From Streptomyces sp. Edi2 (GTDB lineage Bacteria; Actinomycetota; Actinomycetes; Streptomycetales; Streptomycetaceae): a stretch of DNA of 64,000 nt. The stretch is from the NCBI RefSeq assembly GCF_040253635.1, contig NZ_JBEJGX010000001.1:62001-126000 (forward strand). Reading direction: 5' to 3'. A program made the translations under genes and the position numbers. Positions 15,898 through 25,716 of this stretch are shown piece by piece; position 1 is the first letter of the stretch, and the number at the start of each line of letters is the position of its first letter. Below the pieces are notes generated by a model. It was not told the DNA's origin. It did no database searches and worked only from the letters and a program-made list of their open reading frames with translations.

Positions 15898-18833
15898 CGG
15901 TCTGCCCCCCTTAGCCGGACGAAGTCGGCGAGCTCGGCGTCGCTCAGCTCGGTGAACGCTGCTTCCCCACTGCCGAGGACCGCGTCGGCCAGGGCCCGCT
16001 TGGTCTGGAGAAGTTCGGCGATCCGGTCCTCCACGGTGCCCTCGGCAATCAGGCGGTGGACCTGCACAGGCTGGGTCTGGCCGATGCGGTAGGCGCGGTC
16101 TGTGGCCTGTTCCTCGACGGCGGGGTTCCACCAGCGGTCGTAGTGGATCACGTGGGCGGCGCGGGTGAGGTTGAGGCCGGTTCCCGCGGCCTTGAGGGAG
16201 AGCAGGAAGACGGGGCTCTCGCCGTCCTGGAAGCGGCGCACCATCTCCTCGCGCCGGCTGACGGGGGTGGCGCCGTGCAGGAACTGCGCCGTGACGCCCC
16301 GGCCGGCCAGGTGCTGTTCGAGGAGGCGGCCCATGGTCGCGTATTGGGAGAAGACGAGGGCCGCCTGGTCCTCCGCCAGGATGGTGTCCAGGAGTTCGTC
16401 AAGGAGCTCCAACTTCCCGGACCGGCCGGCCGTCTTCCCGCCGGGCTCGTTCTCTTTGAGGAATTGTGCGGGGTGGTTGGAGATCTGCTTCAGCGCGGCG
16501 AGGAGCTTCAGTACGAGGCCGCGGCGGGCGATGCCGTCGCTCTCCCGGATTGCGGCCATCGTCTCGCGGACCACGGCCTGATACAGGGCGACCTGCTCTT
16601 TGGTGAGAGTGACTGGGTGGTCGGTCTCGGTCTTGGACGGCAGTTCGGGGGCGATGCCTGGATCGGACTTCCTGCGGCGCAGCAGGAACGGGGCGACCAG
16701 CGAGGCCAGGCGCCGGGCGGCTTGGGGATCCTCGCCGCTCTCGGCGCCACGCGCGTACTGTCGGCGGAAGGTCTTCAAGGGGCCCAGGAGTCCAGGGGTC
16801 GTCCAGTCGAGCAGGGCCCACAGCTCGGACAGGTTGTTCTCGACGGGCGTCCCGGTGAGGGCGACCCGGGCTGAGGTGCGCATCGTGCGCAGGGCCTTCG
16901 CCGTCGCGGAAAACGGGTTCTTCACATGCTGCGCCTCATCAGCTACGACCAACCCCCAGAAGGGCTGGGCGAGTTCGACGGTCCGCATCCGCATGGTGGC
17001 ATAGGTGGTGAGCACGAAGCCCTCTTGGGTGCCGTCCAGGCTGCGTTTGGTGCCGTGGTAGCGGGTGACGGGGGTGCCGGGCGCGAACCGTTCGATCTCG
17101 CGGGCCCAGTTGCCCAGCAACGATGTTGGGCAGACCACGAGGGTCGGCCCGCTGGTGTCGGGGTTGCTCTGACGGTGCAGGTGCAGGGCGATGAGGGTGA
17201 TCGTCTTGCCCAGGCCCATGTCGTCGGCGAGACAGCCTCCAAGACCCAAAGACGTCATCTGATGCAGCCAGGTAAGGCCCCGCACCTGATAGTCGCGCAA
17301 GGTGGCGCGCAGCCCGGCTGGGTGCGGCACGGCGGTACGACGGGTGGCTGCCTCAGGATCGGCGAGGCGTTCTCTCAATCCCGCCAGCCAGCCCCGCGCG
17401 GTGACCTCCACCTGCTCGCCGTCGATGTCCGCGCTGCCGGCCAGGACGGTTCCCAGCGCCTCAACGGGCGTGAGCTGGCGGGTCTTGCGGTCCCTGGCCC
17501 GGGCGAGGGTCTCGGGGTCGAGCAGCACCCACTGGTCACGCAGCCGCACCATGGGCCGCTGTGCCTCGGCGATCCGGTCGAGTTCGCCTGGATCGAGTTC
17601 CCGGCCGCCGAGGGTCAGCTGCCAGCGGAAGGTCAGCAGAGCATCGGCGGACAGCAGGGACGGCAGGTCCGAGGTGGTCTTCTCGGCCGGCTCAACGACC
17701 GCGCGGGCCAGCAGCTGCCGGGCCAGCTCCTTGGGCCAATGGACCTGAACGCCTGCCGCCGCCAAAGCAGTCGTCGCCTCAGCGAGCAGGTCGCTCAGCT
17801 CGATGTCGGACAGCTGAAGTTCAACTGGGGCCGCCACCTCCAGCAGGCGGCCCATCGGCGGCCAGGCACGGGCGGCCCGGCGCAAGGCAAGCAGCGTCTG
17901 CGCCCTGGCGTCCGGGCCGAACAGGTCAGAAGCGGCCGAGCGCCCCGCCCAGACGTCGCGGGCATCGGCGACCACTCCGTCGGCGAGCTGGTGCAGCTGG
18001 ACTACAGCCCTAAACCGGCCCTCCGCGTCCAAGTCGTCATCGTCGTCCCCGCCAGCATCGGCGCTCTCCCAGCCCCACGCTCCCGTCTCGTCGCCCGCCT
18101 CGGGCAGTTCGATACGCAGCGAGACGCCCACTCCCACGTCCAGGCCGGAGGCGACGTCGGCCGCCCACTGCCGTTGCTGCGGCACCGCCTGCGGCGCTGT
18201 CGCGGTCCATGCCTGACCGCCCGCAGCGACCGCGGCTGCCGGAGTCCGGGCAAGCACATCGGCGACCGCATCGGCAAAGGCCCGCACCAGCGGCTCGGCC
18301 TGCGGCAGTTCCACTGCTGCCCGGCCCTCTAGCGGGACCGCCCTCGCCTCGGGCGGCATCGCGGCCGCCAACTCCCGCAGCCGCGCCACGTCCTCGCTGT
18401 CGTACGGCCCGACCCGCCACGCGTCGAACCCTGAAGGGCTGACTCCAGGTAGCAGTCGCCCACGGGCGAGCAGCCGCAGCGCGAGGACGGTGGCCGCGCC
18501 CCAGAACGCGGCCACCGGGTCGGCACCGGGCATCCGGCGCGCCTCGGAAACAACCGCCAACGCCTGCGACACCGGCACGAAGGTGGCAGCCACCTCCCGG
18601 CGGCGTACCGAAGCGCCGTGGGAGCGCACGACCGTCAGGCGGTCGGTAGCCCCCGGCGGAGCCGTTCCGTCCGGACGCCAGAACGCGACATGGCCCGTCC
18701 GGGGAGGATCAGCCGGCACGAACACCGCGGCACACTCGGCCAGTGCGCTCATCTGCGCCGGGGTGACCACGGTCGGGCTGCCCTGCGCGGTCCCACCGTC
18801 CTGGGTTTTCATGATCGGAGGAACGGTTACCAC
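15894..18833 (-). CDS. SNF2-family DEAD/DEAH ATPase (helicase-like)
   Basis: About 979 residues. I chose GTG 18833 because GAGAGG lies nine bases upstream; ATG 18812 is an alternative. The N-terminal 470 residues are the bacterial SNF2-associated region. The ATPase follows: DDMGLGKTI (Walker A), DEAQHVKN (Walker B), ALTGTPVENN (motif III), then the helicase C domain with LVFSQY, LLSLKAAGTGLNL and DRAYRIGQTQPV. All SNF2 motifs are intact, so it should translocate on double-stranded DNA and remodel nucleoprotein. It forms an overlapping operon with the SWIM protein. Its promoter region is shared with the divergent gene at 19264. Confidence 0.92.
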   Translation of the reverse strand: MVTVPPIMKTQDGGTAQGSPTVVTPAQMSALAECAAVFVPADPPRTGHVAFWRPDGTAPPGATDRLTVVRSHGASVRRREVAATFVPVSQALAVVSEARRMPGADPVAAFWGAATVLALRLLARGRLLPGVSPSGFDAWRVGPYDSEDVARLRELAAAMPPEARAVPLEGRAAVELPQAEPLVRAFADAVADVLARTPAAAVAAGGQAWTATAPQAVPQQRQWAADVASGLDVGVGVSLRIELPEAGDETGAWGWESADAGGDDDDDLDAEGRFRAVVQLHQLADGVVADARDVWAGRSAASDLFGPDARAQTLLALRRAARAWPPMGRLLEVAAPVELQLSDIELSDLLAEATTALAAAGVQVHWPKELARQLLARAVVEPAEKTTSDLPSLLSADALLTFRWQLTLGGRELDPGELDRIAEAQRPMVRLRDQWVLLDPETLARARDRKTRQLTPVEALGTVLAGSADIDGEQVEVTARGWLAGLRERLADPEAATRRTAVPHPAGLRATLRDYQVRGLTWLHQMTSLGLGGCLADDMGLGKTITLIALHLHRQSNPDTSGPTLVVCPTSLLGNWAREIERFAPGTPVTRYHGTKRSLDGTQEGFVLTTYATMRMRTVELAQPFWGLVVADEAQHVKNPFSATAKALRTMRTSARVALTGTPVENNLSELWALLDWTTPGLLGPLKTFRRQYARGAESGEDPQAARRLASLVAPFLLRRRKSDPGIAPELPSKTETDHPVTLTKEQVALYQAVVRETMAAIRESDGIARRGLVLKLLAALKQISNHPAQFLKENEPGGKTAGRSGKLELLDELLDTILAEDQAALVFSQYATMGRLLEQHLAGRGVTAQFLHGATPVSRREEMVRRFQDGESPVFLLSLKAAGTGLNLTRAAHVIHYDRWWNPAVEEQATDRAYRIGQTQPVQVHRLIAEGTVEDRIAELLQTKRALADAVLGSGEAAFTELSDAELADFVRLRGADR

Positions 18834-19110
18834 GTACTGCAGCCTCTCTGTGTCCACCACACGGCCAACGACGACCGCGCGCCGAGCGTAGCGGGGCGCA
18901 GGGCCGGGCCGCCGCCGAACGGCGAATGACCAACGCCTTCGAGTCACCCTCCGTCGCGCAGCAGGGCGGTCACGCGAAGGAAACCGTCACGCACCTCGGC
19001 AACGACCCTCGCACCGGCATCCGCAGGTCCTCCTTCGGCCCTGCGCCCCCGCACGAGTCACGACGACATGACCTGGCGCCTACGCAGACGCTGACCACCC
19101 CTCCGCCTAA

Positions 19111-19153
19111 TTGACGCTTAATATTTGACTCACTGCGCCTTAGTGAGTAAATT
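19111..19153 (+). promoter_or_regulatory. TTAAGCGTC-box promoter with operator
   Basis: Plus strand: -35 TTGACT (19125-19130), 17-bp spacer, -10 TAAATT (19148-19153). The conserved box TTGACGCTTAA lies just upstream (19111-19121). An inverted repeat ACTCACT/AGTGAGT (19128-19134 and 19142-19148) fills the spacer and is a likely repressor site. Read on the minus strand the same DNA gives TTTACT-N17-TCAAAT toward the SNF2 operon, so it may be bidirectional. Confidence 0.65.
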
Positions 19154-19263
19154 CCTCGATGGGTCGAGGAACCCGACCTGACGCACGACCCGCGGGGGAT
19201 TCCGCAGCGGGCGAGCGTCGCAGCAGTCGGGATACGACCCGAGTTTCCGACCAAGAGGGGCAA

Positions 19264-20154
19264 ATGACTGACACCATCCGCGTGGCAACCCGCGCCCATC
19301 GCAAAGCCGGAGACTGCGCTATCTCCAAGATCACGACGGTTCATGTCAATTGCGCCTGCCGGATCGCCTCCACGCTCGTCGGCACGTTTGAGACGCTGCC
19401 CGATGCCGAGCAGTGCGCATCCGACCAGGTGCGTGGCACCGGACGCAGCTACCGGCAGTGCCCCAAGTCCACCGAGCCCGCCTCCTGTCGTCCGGCCCAG
19501 GATGATGTCGAGGCTCCGTTCCACGGTCCCGCGGACTGGACCGGCCCCCGTGCTCTGTGCGGCTACGGCAACCACATGGCGCCGCTGCGGAGCGACGGCA
19601 AGCTGATCGCTCACGAGCTCCAGACGGGCGTCAGGTTCAACTGCCCTGGTAGCGCTCTGACGCCTCGCGCGGACCGGGACCAGCCCACCCGCCAGGGCAG
19701 CGCGACGGTCTTCTACGACGGCCCGCGATCATTTGGGCTGGCGTGCCTGGCGAAGGCCGACGATGTAGTGGAGATCAACGGAGAGACTCTGGAGGTCCGA
19801 GGATGTGAGCTGCTGGAGCACAACTCGAACCTCGTGTATATCAAGTTCGCCGATGCCAGCCCCGTTCAGTGCACCTTGGAGGACTGGCTTCCCTACGCAC
19901 GACGGATCCGGCGGCACGACATCCGGTGCGTATGGTGTGGCGTGTACGTGGTAGCTGCGGTCGACGAGGCGGTGGATGGGAAGCCCATAGGTCGCTTGTG
20001 CAGCCTGTGTGACCGCCAGGCATCCGCCAGCCGTGCCGTGGAAGGCGACAGCGTCAACCACACCAGCAGCTTGCCCGCCTTGCTGCCCCGGAGAATCGGG
20101 AGGGCTGCCTCACGGTCCGGCGCTTCGGGAATGCGGACGCGTTCCGATACGTGA
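19264..20154 (+). CDS. Cys-rich hypothetical protein
   Basis: 296-residue protein; ATG start with GAGGGG four bases upstream. Three parts can be seen. Residues 1-80 contain VHVNCACRIA and CPKSTEPASC. Residues 90-130 contain the CGYGNHM and FNCPGS segments. Residues 150-240 are a beta-rich region ending in two CxxC knuckles (RCVWCG and RLCSLCDRQ). The many Cys/His residues suggest one or two zinc sites. The C-terminal 40 residues are low-complexity. The gene lies directly behind a strong box-type promoter, which suggests a regulated and well expressed protein. Function unknown. Confidence 0.7.
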   Translation: MTDTIRVATRAHRKAGDCAISKITTVHVNCACRIASTLVGTFETLPDAEQCASDQVRGTGRSYRQCPKSTEPASCRPAQDDVEAPFHGPADWTGPRALCGYGNHMAPLRSDGKLIAHELQTGVRFNCPGSALTPRADRDQPTRQGSATVFYDGPRSFGLACLAKADDVVEINGETLEVRGCELLEHNSNLVYIKFADASPVQCTLEDWLPYARRIRRHDIRCVWCGVYVVAAVDEAVDGKPIGRLCSLCDRQASASRAVEGDSVNHTSSLPALLPRRIGRAASRSGASGMRTRSDT

Positions 20155-20664
20155 ACCTGCCGCAGAACTCAACCTGGAACACTGCCGGCTGCGCTCGGCG
20201 GCCAGCGACGTACCCCACCGGCCACAACCTGGACCTTCGTTTCACCCAGCTGGCCGTCGGCGGCCACGTGGACTCCGCCGAGCATGCGACCGCGTGCACC
20301 CTCCCGGCCTACCACGAGGGCGACGGCCGCCAAACCAGCCGTCAACAGGCGAAAGACCTTGAGAGACGCCGGTGGCGGGGATCAGGCGGCAGCACGGCGG
20401 TCAGGAGGATGACGGGCAGCCGGAGGCGTGCAGCGCTCCAGCCAGCTGGACTAAAACGGGCCATCGGCGCCGGCCGGGGCGACGCCCCCCAGGCAACGGA
20501 AGCGCGGCGCAGCTGTCATGAACGACCGGCTCATCCACGCTGACTCCCTGTGGGCGTTCTCCGCCATTACTGCCCCACCCGGCGCTGAGGCCCCCCTATC
20601 TGCGACGTGACGAGCCCGGAGATTGGCACACCGCCGTCCAGCGCAATCTGTGGTGCTCGAAGGT
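20155..20664. other. gene-free stretch
   Basis: A frame opening with GTG at 20151 overlaps the preceding stop but becomes Arg/Gly-rich and has no ribosome binding site of its own. I do not call a gene here. Confidence 0.45.
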
Positions 20665-21390
20665 TCAGGCTGCGGCGTAGGAACCGCGGCCGGGGCGTGT
20701 CACCAGTTTGTCCTTCGTCGCCCGGTTGAGGGTGTTGCGGAGAGATTCGACTTGCCCGTTGCTGTCTTCTCGGCCCAGGGCAGCGTTGATTTCCTGGACG
20801 CTCATCGACTCGCCGGACTTCTTGAGGACTTCCACCGCGCGTGCAATGAGCGTTCCGCCACGGTTGGCAGGCGAGTCACTGGCTGAGTTCTTCGCGCTGG
20901 CCGCCTTTTTGGCTGCTGGCTTCGAGGTTGTGGCCTTCACGCCGCTCTTCTTGGCGGGAGTCCTCTTCCCGGCCTTCTTTGCAGCGGGGGCCTTCTTGGA
21001 CGAGTTGTTCTTCACGGCCTTCTTCGCCGCTGCGCGCTGCTGGGGGACTGCCGTTGGCGTATCCGTCTCCTCTACCAACTGCTCGGTCTGAACGGTTGGC
21101 GTGGGCTCCGGCCCAGCCTCGCCCACGCTCTTGTCCTCTGTGGTTGCTTCCACTGGGTCGGAATCGGTGGGCGGAACCGTGTCTGCTTCCGGCTCCGCGG
21201 GCTTCGCCATGGGGGCTTCGCCCGTCAGGGCACGCAGACTCTCCAGCGCCTGTTGGACTGAGTTCTTCCGCCTCTTCACGTTCTCGAGCTCTTCGCTCAG
21301 CCGGACTTCGCGATCCTGCAGTTCAGGCAATTCCTGTTCGAGCTTGTCAATGCTCTCTTGGTAGTGGGAGGTCTGGATGACTGCGGACAT
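20665..21390 (-). CDS. histone H1-like / winged-helix nucleoid protein
   Basis: 241-residue protein in three parts. Residues 1-60 form a coiled coil (ESIDKLEQELPELQDREVRL). Residues 115-175 form a Lys/Ala/Pro-rich tail with repeated AAKKA and PAKKS motifs, as in eukaryotic H1 and bacterial H1-like proteins. The C-terminal 65 residues look like a winged-helix domain (ARAVEVLKKSGESMSVQEIN, then LRNTLNRATKDKLV). The combination suggests a DNA-bridging, oligomeric nucleoid-associated protein. ATG 21390 is chosen; GTG 21429 is the alternative, and neither ribosome binding site is strong. With the HU gene at 40502 it is a second DNA-compacting protein on this replicon. Confidence 0.78.
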   Translation of the reverse strand: MSAVIQTSHYQESIDKLEQELPELQDREVRLSEELENVKRRKNSVQQALESLRALTGEAPMAKPAEPEADTVPPTDSDPVEATTEDKSVGEAGPEPTPTVQTEQLVEETDTPTAVPQQRAAAKKAVKNNSSKKAPAAKKAGKRTPAKKSGVKATTSKPAAKKAASAKNSASDSPANRGGTLIARAVEVLKKSGESMSVQEINAALGREDSNGQVESLRNTLNRATKDKLVTRPGRGSYAAA

Positions 21391-21730
21391 GGGCAACCCA
21401 TTCACCTTGGACGAACTGATTTCAGTCACGGTACAGGCACGGAACCGGCCGCTGCACCTACACGCAGGGACCGCTTCGCGGATGAAGTGTCTGGCCCGGT
21501 GTACCAGAGGTAGGCTCGGCCCGGGTCGCGGTATCCGCCTTGCAGCCCCCTATCCAGGCCCGCCTCCAGAGCTCGGCGTGCCCGAGCAGCACTGCACACC
21601 TGGGGTGTTGATGCCAGGAATGGGTATGGCGAATCGACGGCCAGCCGTTGCGCCACCGACCTGGACGGCACTGCCGTGACCACCGTGGTGGAGAGCACAA
21701 CGCCAGTCGGGCGGATCGTTCGTGATGTGG

Positions 21731-23083
21731 TCAATAGCGGTGGGTGTCCTTAGCGTCGGTCATCTGCACGACCATGCAAGTCTGGCCGTCCACCTTCACG
21801 CCTTCGTGAACACCGACCACCACCCACTCCGACCCTCGGGGCATGAGGCGTTCGCGCTCCTCGTTCTCGAACACCGATACTTCGGCGACCGCCGCACCGC
21901 GCCGGGTGACGGACTCGAAGACCACGCCGCAGTCCGCATTACCCCACCCTTCAGAGGTGGACCACGAGGTGTTGGTGAAGCCAGCCGCAACGGAGGGACA
22001 ATGTGATACGGACATGTAGGAGTCGTCCCGGTAGCGGGAACCTACCTGGAAGTTTTCCCGTACCCAAGACGCCACACGCTGCTCCTTTCGGACCTCCATG
22101 GGGGGCGTGAATCCACGAAAGACGTGATGGTGGGTATCCGACACTCCTGCGGAGGCGATGGCGGAGTCCAAGTGCCCAGTGACCTCGCGCATGGGCGTCG
22201 ATGCGTAGCCGGCGCCCTCGTCGAGGCTCTTACCTTGATACAGGTGTTTGTTGATCGAGCTGTAGGCCGAGCCTGTGTATGCCTGCACCCACTGGCGCTG
22301 GTCGGAGTTGAGGCCGGCCACCCACTTCTGCGACTCGGGGACCAGACGGGCGGCGTGCTCACCAGGCAGGCGGTCCCGGGTGGTGCCGTCGGACAGGCCG
22401 TGCCGCTCCCAGGGTTTCGCCGGGCGGCGGGAGGCGGCGGCGCGGATGATCTGCTCGGCATGGTCGGCAGGGACGCGGTCGTAGATGACCTGTCCGTTTT
22501 CTGTCCGGTAGGGCCAGGGTGAGTCCGCGAGTGCCTGGTAGCGGTCGCGGTCGAGGCGGTGGAAGACGAGCCGGGCGTGCGGAGGCTCGTCCTCTGAGCC
22601 CGGGTAGACCGTCGCCGCGCCACCGAAGTCCTTGTCGTTCCACGCAACGGTTTGTCCGCCGTCTTGCCGGGTCGGCATGAGCCTCGCGCGACCACCGATC
22701 CCGGCGGCACCCGCGAGGGCTCGCGCCGTACGCTGCTCCTCCGGCGGCGGTGCCGGGGCAGGCGCATGGAGGAAGCCGGGGTCGGCAGCGTCCGGGTAGG
22801 GCTGCTTCGGACGCCGGCCTCGCAGAAGTGCGCGCGTCGCCGTCGCGCACCGCTTGGCGTTGTCCGCAAACATCCTCGCCTTGGCGTCGTCGCCAGCTTC
22901 GATGGCCTCCTTGGTCCGTGCCGCCCACTCCTGGGCATTGGTGAAAGCGGCCTGAGCTGGATGCCCGTCCCCAGCGGCGACGACGTCCTGAGCGAGTTGC
23001 TTCGAAGAAGCGCGTTTGGCCGCTCGCATGGCTGGGTGAGAGGACGTGCACCGCCTGCCGCCGCTCGATATTGACCTGCACAC
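21731..23083 (-). CDS. ADP-ribosyltransferase exoenzyme-like protein
   Basis: 450-residue protein; GTG start with GAGAGGAG seven bases upstream. The N-terminus CRSISSGGRRC is a motif seen at the start of many actinobacterial phage and plasmid proteins. The C-terminal 170 residues fit the ADPrib_exo_Tox family (PF03496) with the R-S-E order of catalytic motifs: Arg in HHVFRGF (about 320), SYMSVS (about 356) and ERE before RLMPRGSEW (about 408). Such enzymes transfer ADP-ribose from NAD to a protein or nucleic acid. No signal peptide is visible, so it probably acts inside a cell or is delivered by another route. No immunity gene is evident beside it. Confidence 0.8.
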   Translation of the reverse strand: MCRSISSGGRRCTSSHPAMRAAKRASSKQLAQDVVAAGDGHPAQAAFTNAQEWAARTKEAIEAGDDAKARMFADNAKRCATATRALLRGRRPKQPYPDAADPGFLHAPAPAPPPEEQRTARALAGAAGIGGRARLMPTRQDGGQTVAWNDKDFGGAATVYPGSEDEPPHARLVFHRLDRDRYQALADSPWPYRTENGQVIYDRVPADHAEQIIRAAASRRPAKPWERHGLSDGTTRDRLPGEHAARLVPESQKWVAGLNSDQRQWVQAYTGSAYSSINKHLYQGKSLDEGAGYASTPMREVTGHLDSAIASAGVSDTHHHVFRGFTPPMEVRKEQRVASWVRENFQVGSRYRDDSYMSVSHCPSVAAGFTNTSWSTSEGWGNADCGVVFESVTRRGAAVAEVSVFENEERERLMPRGSEWVVVGVHEGVKVDGQTCMVVQMTDAKDTHRY

Positions 23084-23721
23084 CCTGCTGCTCCTCTCCC
23101 GCCGCAGCTCGCCCTTCGCGAGCCGTCATCGATCGTGAGATGGAGCGCCTGTGGACAGCGGCCAGCCACAAAATGGCCTAGGTGGTGGGGCCGTCGAGCC
23201 AGACGTGGTCTGGCAGTTGGCCCCGTTGGTGGCCGAATACGGCAGGTCACGGCGAACTGTGATTCCCCTGAACGGCGTCTCGACCAACCGCTTTCATTCG
23301 CGACTCCAGAGGCGTCAATTCCGGCGGCAAGCCGCAGGCCGAGAGGTCCTGCGGAGCCGAGACACTAAATGGGGATCAACTAGCCCAAGAGACCATCAAT
23401 GTCGCAGGGCGACGGCCTTTGCCTGCCAGCTATCCACAGGTTTCTCCACGCAAGATTTCCGCAGCGCCACAAAGCCACCCCATCAGGGTTGGAGTTCCTG
23501 GCCGTAATGCATCGGAGGCGGCTTTATCCATACGCAAGGCCCATCCATGACTTGGGACCGACCCGCTGCACTACGCGGTAGCGCCGCTCCGCGTCTGTCC
23601 GGGATCCCAGGGTTTCGACGGCCGAAACCTGCGGACCTGTTCGTGCCCATCGGCGAGTCCAGTCCCCTGGACGCCCGTAGTACTGCACCCCGCACCAATG
23701 ACGTGACATGAGGAGTCAGGC
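23084..23721. other. intergenic region without a supported gene
   Basis: About 640 bases between divergent genes. I find no convincing coding frame. A TATCCACA sequence near 23430 resembles half of a DnaA box. Confidence 0.5.
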
Positions 23722-24957
23722 ATGAAGGCAACCCCGGGTTCTGAGCCCGAGCGGGTGGAGGTGCTGCTGTCGAAGCTGCGTGAGTGCCAGCGCACTCCTT
23801 GGCCTGTCTACGACGAGATTCGGGCATTGGGCGATGTCATACCGTCGCGTTGGGGCCCCGTGATCACTGGGTACGAGACCTGCCGGCGCCTGCTGCGCTC
23901 CCGGGACTGGCGGACCCCTGACTATCAGTGGCGCCGAACGCGTGGCAGCCGATGGACTCGCCCCGCATCCAGGGAGATCGGCCGGTCCCTCATCGTCGCC
24001 AACGCGCCTGAGCACACCCATCTGCGCCGCGGATTGGGCCAGATGTTCGACGACACCACCTTGCAGAGGCTGCGACAGGTCACTGAGGAGACCACTGAGC
24101 GCCAGCTGGACCTGGCCCAGCGGCAGCTGGCGGCCGGCACGGCAGACTGGACGCGTACCGTCGCCGAGATCGTGCCGGTCACCACGCTTACGCGCTGGCT
24201 TGGGATCCCTGACCGCGACGGCGCCGCGCTCCGCGAATGGACACACGCTCAGGCCGCCGCTCAAGAACTTCTCCCGAGCGGCCACGACCTGGATGTCGCC
24301 GACGCAGCCACGGCTCATCTGGAGCTCTTCTTCACCCATCTGATCGCCGACCGCAGAGCGGTGCGGCAGACCGATGTCCTGTCCCAGTGGCTCGCGGTGT
24401 GGGATTCCATCGAAGGTGATCAAGAGCAGGCAGACGTCATTGTGCGTCGTCTCGCTGCCACAACCACTGCCGCGGGCATCGAGACGACCGTGACCGTGCT
24501 CAACAATGCGATGTGGACCCTCGCTCGGCATCCGGAGCAGGCGAAGTGGCTCGCAGGTCATCCCGAGGCAATCCCCGCTGCAGTTGAGGAAATCCTGCGG
24601 TGGGATCCTCCAGTCCACCTTGTGAGCCGAGTCGCCTCAACCGACACAGACCTCAACGGCCACCCGGTCAAGGCGGGCGACATGGCCTACATCCTGGTCG
24701 GCGCCGCCTGCCGCGACCCTCGATGGCTGACCGACGCTGCGAAGTTCGACATCGCGCGTCAGCCCGGCCGCGGCGGCCACCTTGCGTTCGGACTCGGCCC
24801 TCACTACTGCGCCGGTGCTGCGTTGGCACGCCTCGAATCCCAGGTGGTCCTTGAACGACTCCTCGCCCGCGGCCCGCTCCCGCACGTCGTATCTGCCGAG
24901 TGGGAGCCGCGCGTCGCCTTCCGCCAGCTCAGTGAACTACTGATCGCCCACGAATAG
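23722..24957 (+). CDS. cytochrome P450
   Basis: 411-residue cytochrome P450 of the bacterial soluble class. ATG start with GAGGAG seven bases upstream. The I-helix motif is ATTTAAGIETTV, the ExxR pair lies in EEILR (about 290-293), and the heme-binding loop is FGLGPHYCAGA with axial Cys363. It should insert one oxygen atom into a small hydrophobic substrate using electrons from a ferredoxin; no ferredoxin or reductase gene is adjacent. The enoyl-CoA hydratase gene starts 16 bases later, so the two form an operon and probably act on the same acyl-derived substrate, which cannot be named. Confidence 0.95.
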   Translation: MKATPGSEPERVEVLLSKLRECQRTPWPVYDEIRALGDVIPSRWGPVITGYETCRRLLRSRDWRTPDYQWRRTRGSRWTRPASREIGRSLIVANAPEHTHLRRGLGQMFDDTTLQRLRQVTEETTERQLDLAQRQLAAGTADWTRTVAEIVPVTTLTRWLGIPDRDGAALREWTHAQAAAQELLPSGHDLDVADAATAHLELFFTHLIADRRAVRQTDVLSQWLAVWDSIEGDQEQADVIVRRLAATTTAAGIETTVTVLNNAMWTLARHPEQAKWLAGHPEAIPAAVEEILRWDPPVHLVSRVASTDTDLNGHPVKAGDMAYILVGAACRDPRWLTDAAKFDIARQPGRGGHLAFGLGPHYCAGAALARLESQVVLERLLARGPLPHVVSAEWEPRVAFRQLSELLIAHE

Positions 24958-24972
24958 CCCCGAGGAGGAGAA

Positions 24973-25716
24973 GTGTCCAACCCAGTGCTGGCCATCTGTC
25001 GCGAGGGCGACGTTGTGCACATGAAGATGAGCGATCCCCAGCGGCACAACGCGCTCAGCGAACGCATGATGGACGAGATGCTCAGTGCCTTGGAGAGCCT
25101 GCGCCAGGAGCCCAGGCAGCCTCGCGTCCTGGTGCTCTCCGGAGCAGGACCGGATTTCTGCATCGGCGGCGACCTGCCGGAGTTCGGCGACCTCTTCCAC
25201 GAGGATCCCGCCGGCACCGGAATCGTCCGGCTGGGCAGCAAGGCAGCGCGGCTGTTCGCGGACCTCTCAGCGAGCGACATGGTAACGATCGCCCGAATAC
25301 AGGGGCGTTGGATCGGGTCCGGCATCGCCCTCGCCGCGGCCTGTCACCTTCGAGTAGCCAGCGAGGACAGTGTCGGCTCCCTTCCAGAGCTTGCGCTGGG
25401 GCTGCCTATGGCCTGGGGCGGAGGCATGCACCAGCTTGTCGCCGAGATCGGTCAGTCAAGGGTGCGCCAGCTCATGCTCACACGAGAGAGCATCACCTCC
25501 GAGATGGCACTGCAGATGGGGATCGTCCACCGCGTGGTCCCCGCCAGTGTGCTCGACCAGTCGGTCGAGCAATGGGCCCGCGCGATTCTCCTCGGAGACA
25601 GGCAGGCAACAACCACCAGCCTCGAACTGCTGAAGAAGCCCGTCAGTGTGGGCATAGACGCCGTCTTGATGGCTGCGGCTTTCGCCGCCCGCCAAAATCG
25701 AGCCCCGAACCCGTGA
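24973..25716 (+). CDS. enoyl-CoA hydratase/isomerase family protein
   Basis: 247-residue crotonase-fold protein; GTG start with GAGGAGGAG upstream. The oxyanion-hole segments are present: GAGPDFCIGGDLPEF (about 57-71) and RIQGRWIGSGIALAAACHL (about 110-128), followed by PELALGLPMAWGGGMHQL. The Glu typical of hydratases is kept in PELALGL, but the second catalytic acid is not obvious, so the reaction (hydration, isomerisation or hydrolysis of an acyl-CoA) is open. It is the second gene of a P450 pair, which suggests a small biosynthetic or degradative step rather than fatty-acid oxidation. Confidence 0.9.
   Translation: MSNPVLAICREGDVVHMKMSDPQRHNALSERMMDEMLSALESLRQEPRQPRVLVLSGAGPDFCIGGDLPEFGDLFHEDPAGTGIVRLGSKAARLFADLSASDMVTIARIQGRWIGSGIALAAACHLRVASEDSVGSLPELALGLPMAWGGGMHQLVAEIGQSRVRQLMLTRESITSEMALQMGIVHRVVPASVLDQSVEQWARAILLGDRQATTTSLELLKKPVSVGIDAVLMAAAFAARQNRAPNP

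Noticed and set aside
20151..20543. 130-codon frame whose GTG overlaps the preceding stop
   Set aside because: It soon becomes Arg/Gly-rich, lacks its own ribosome binding site and shows no family features.
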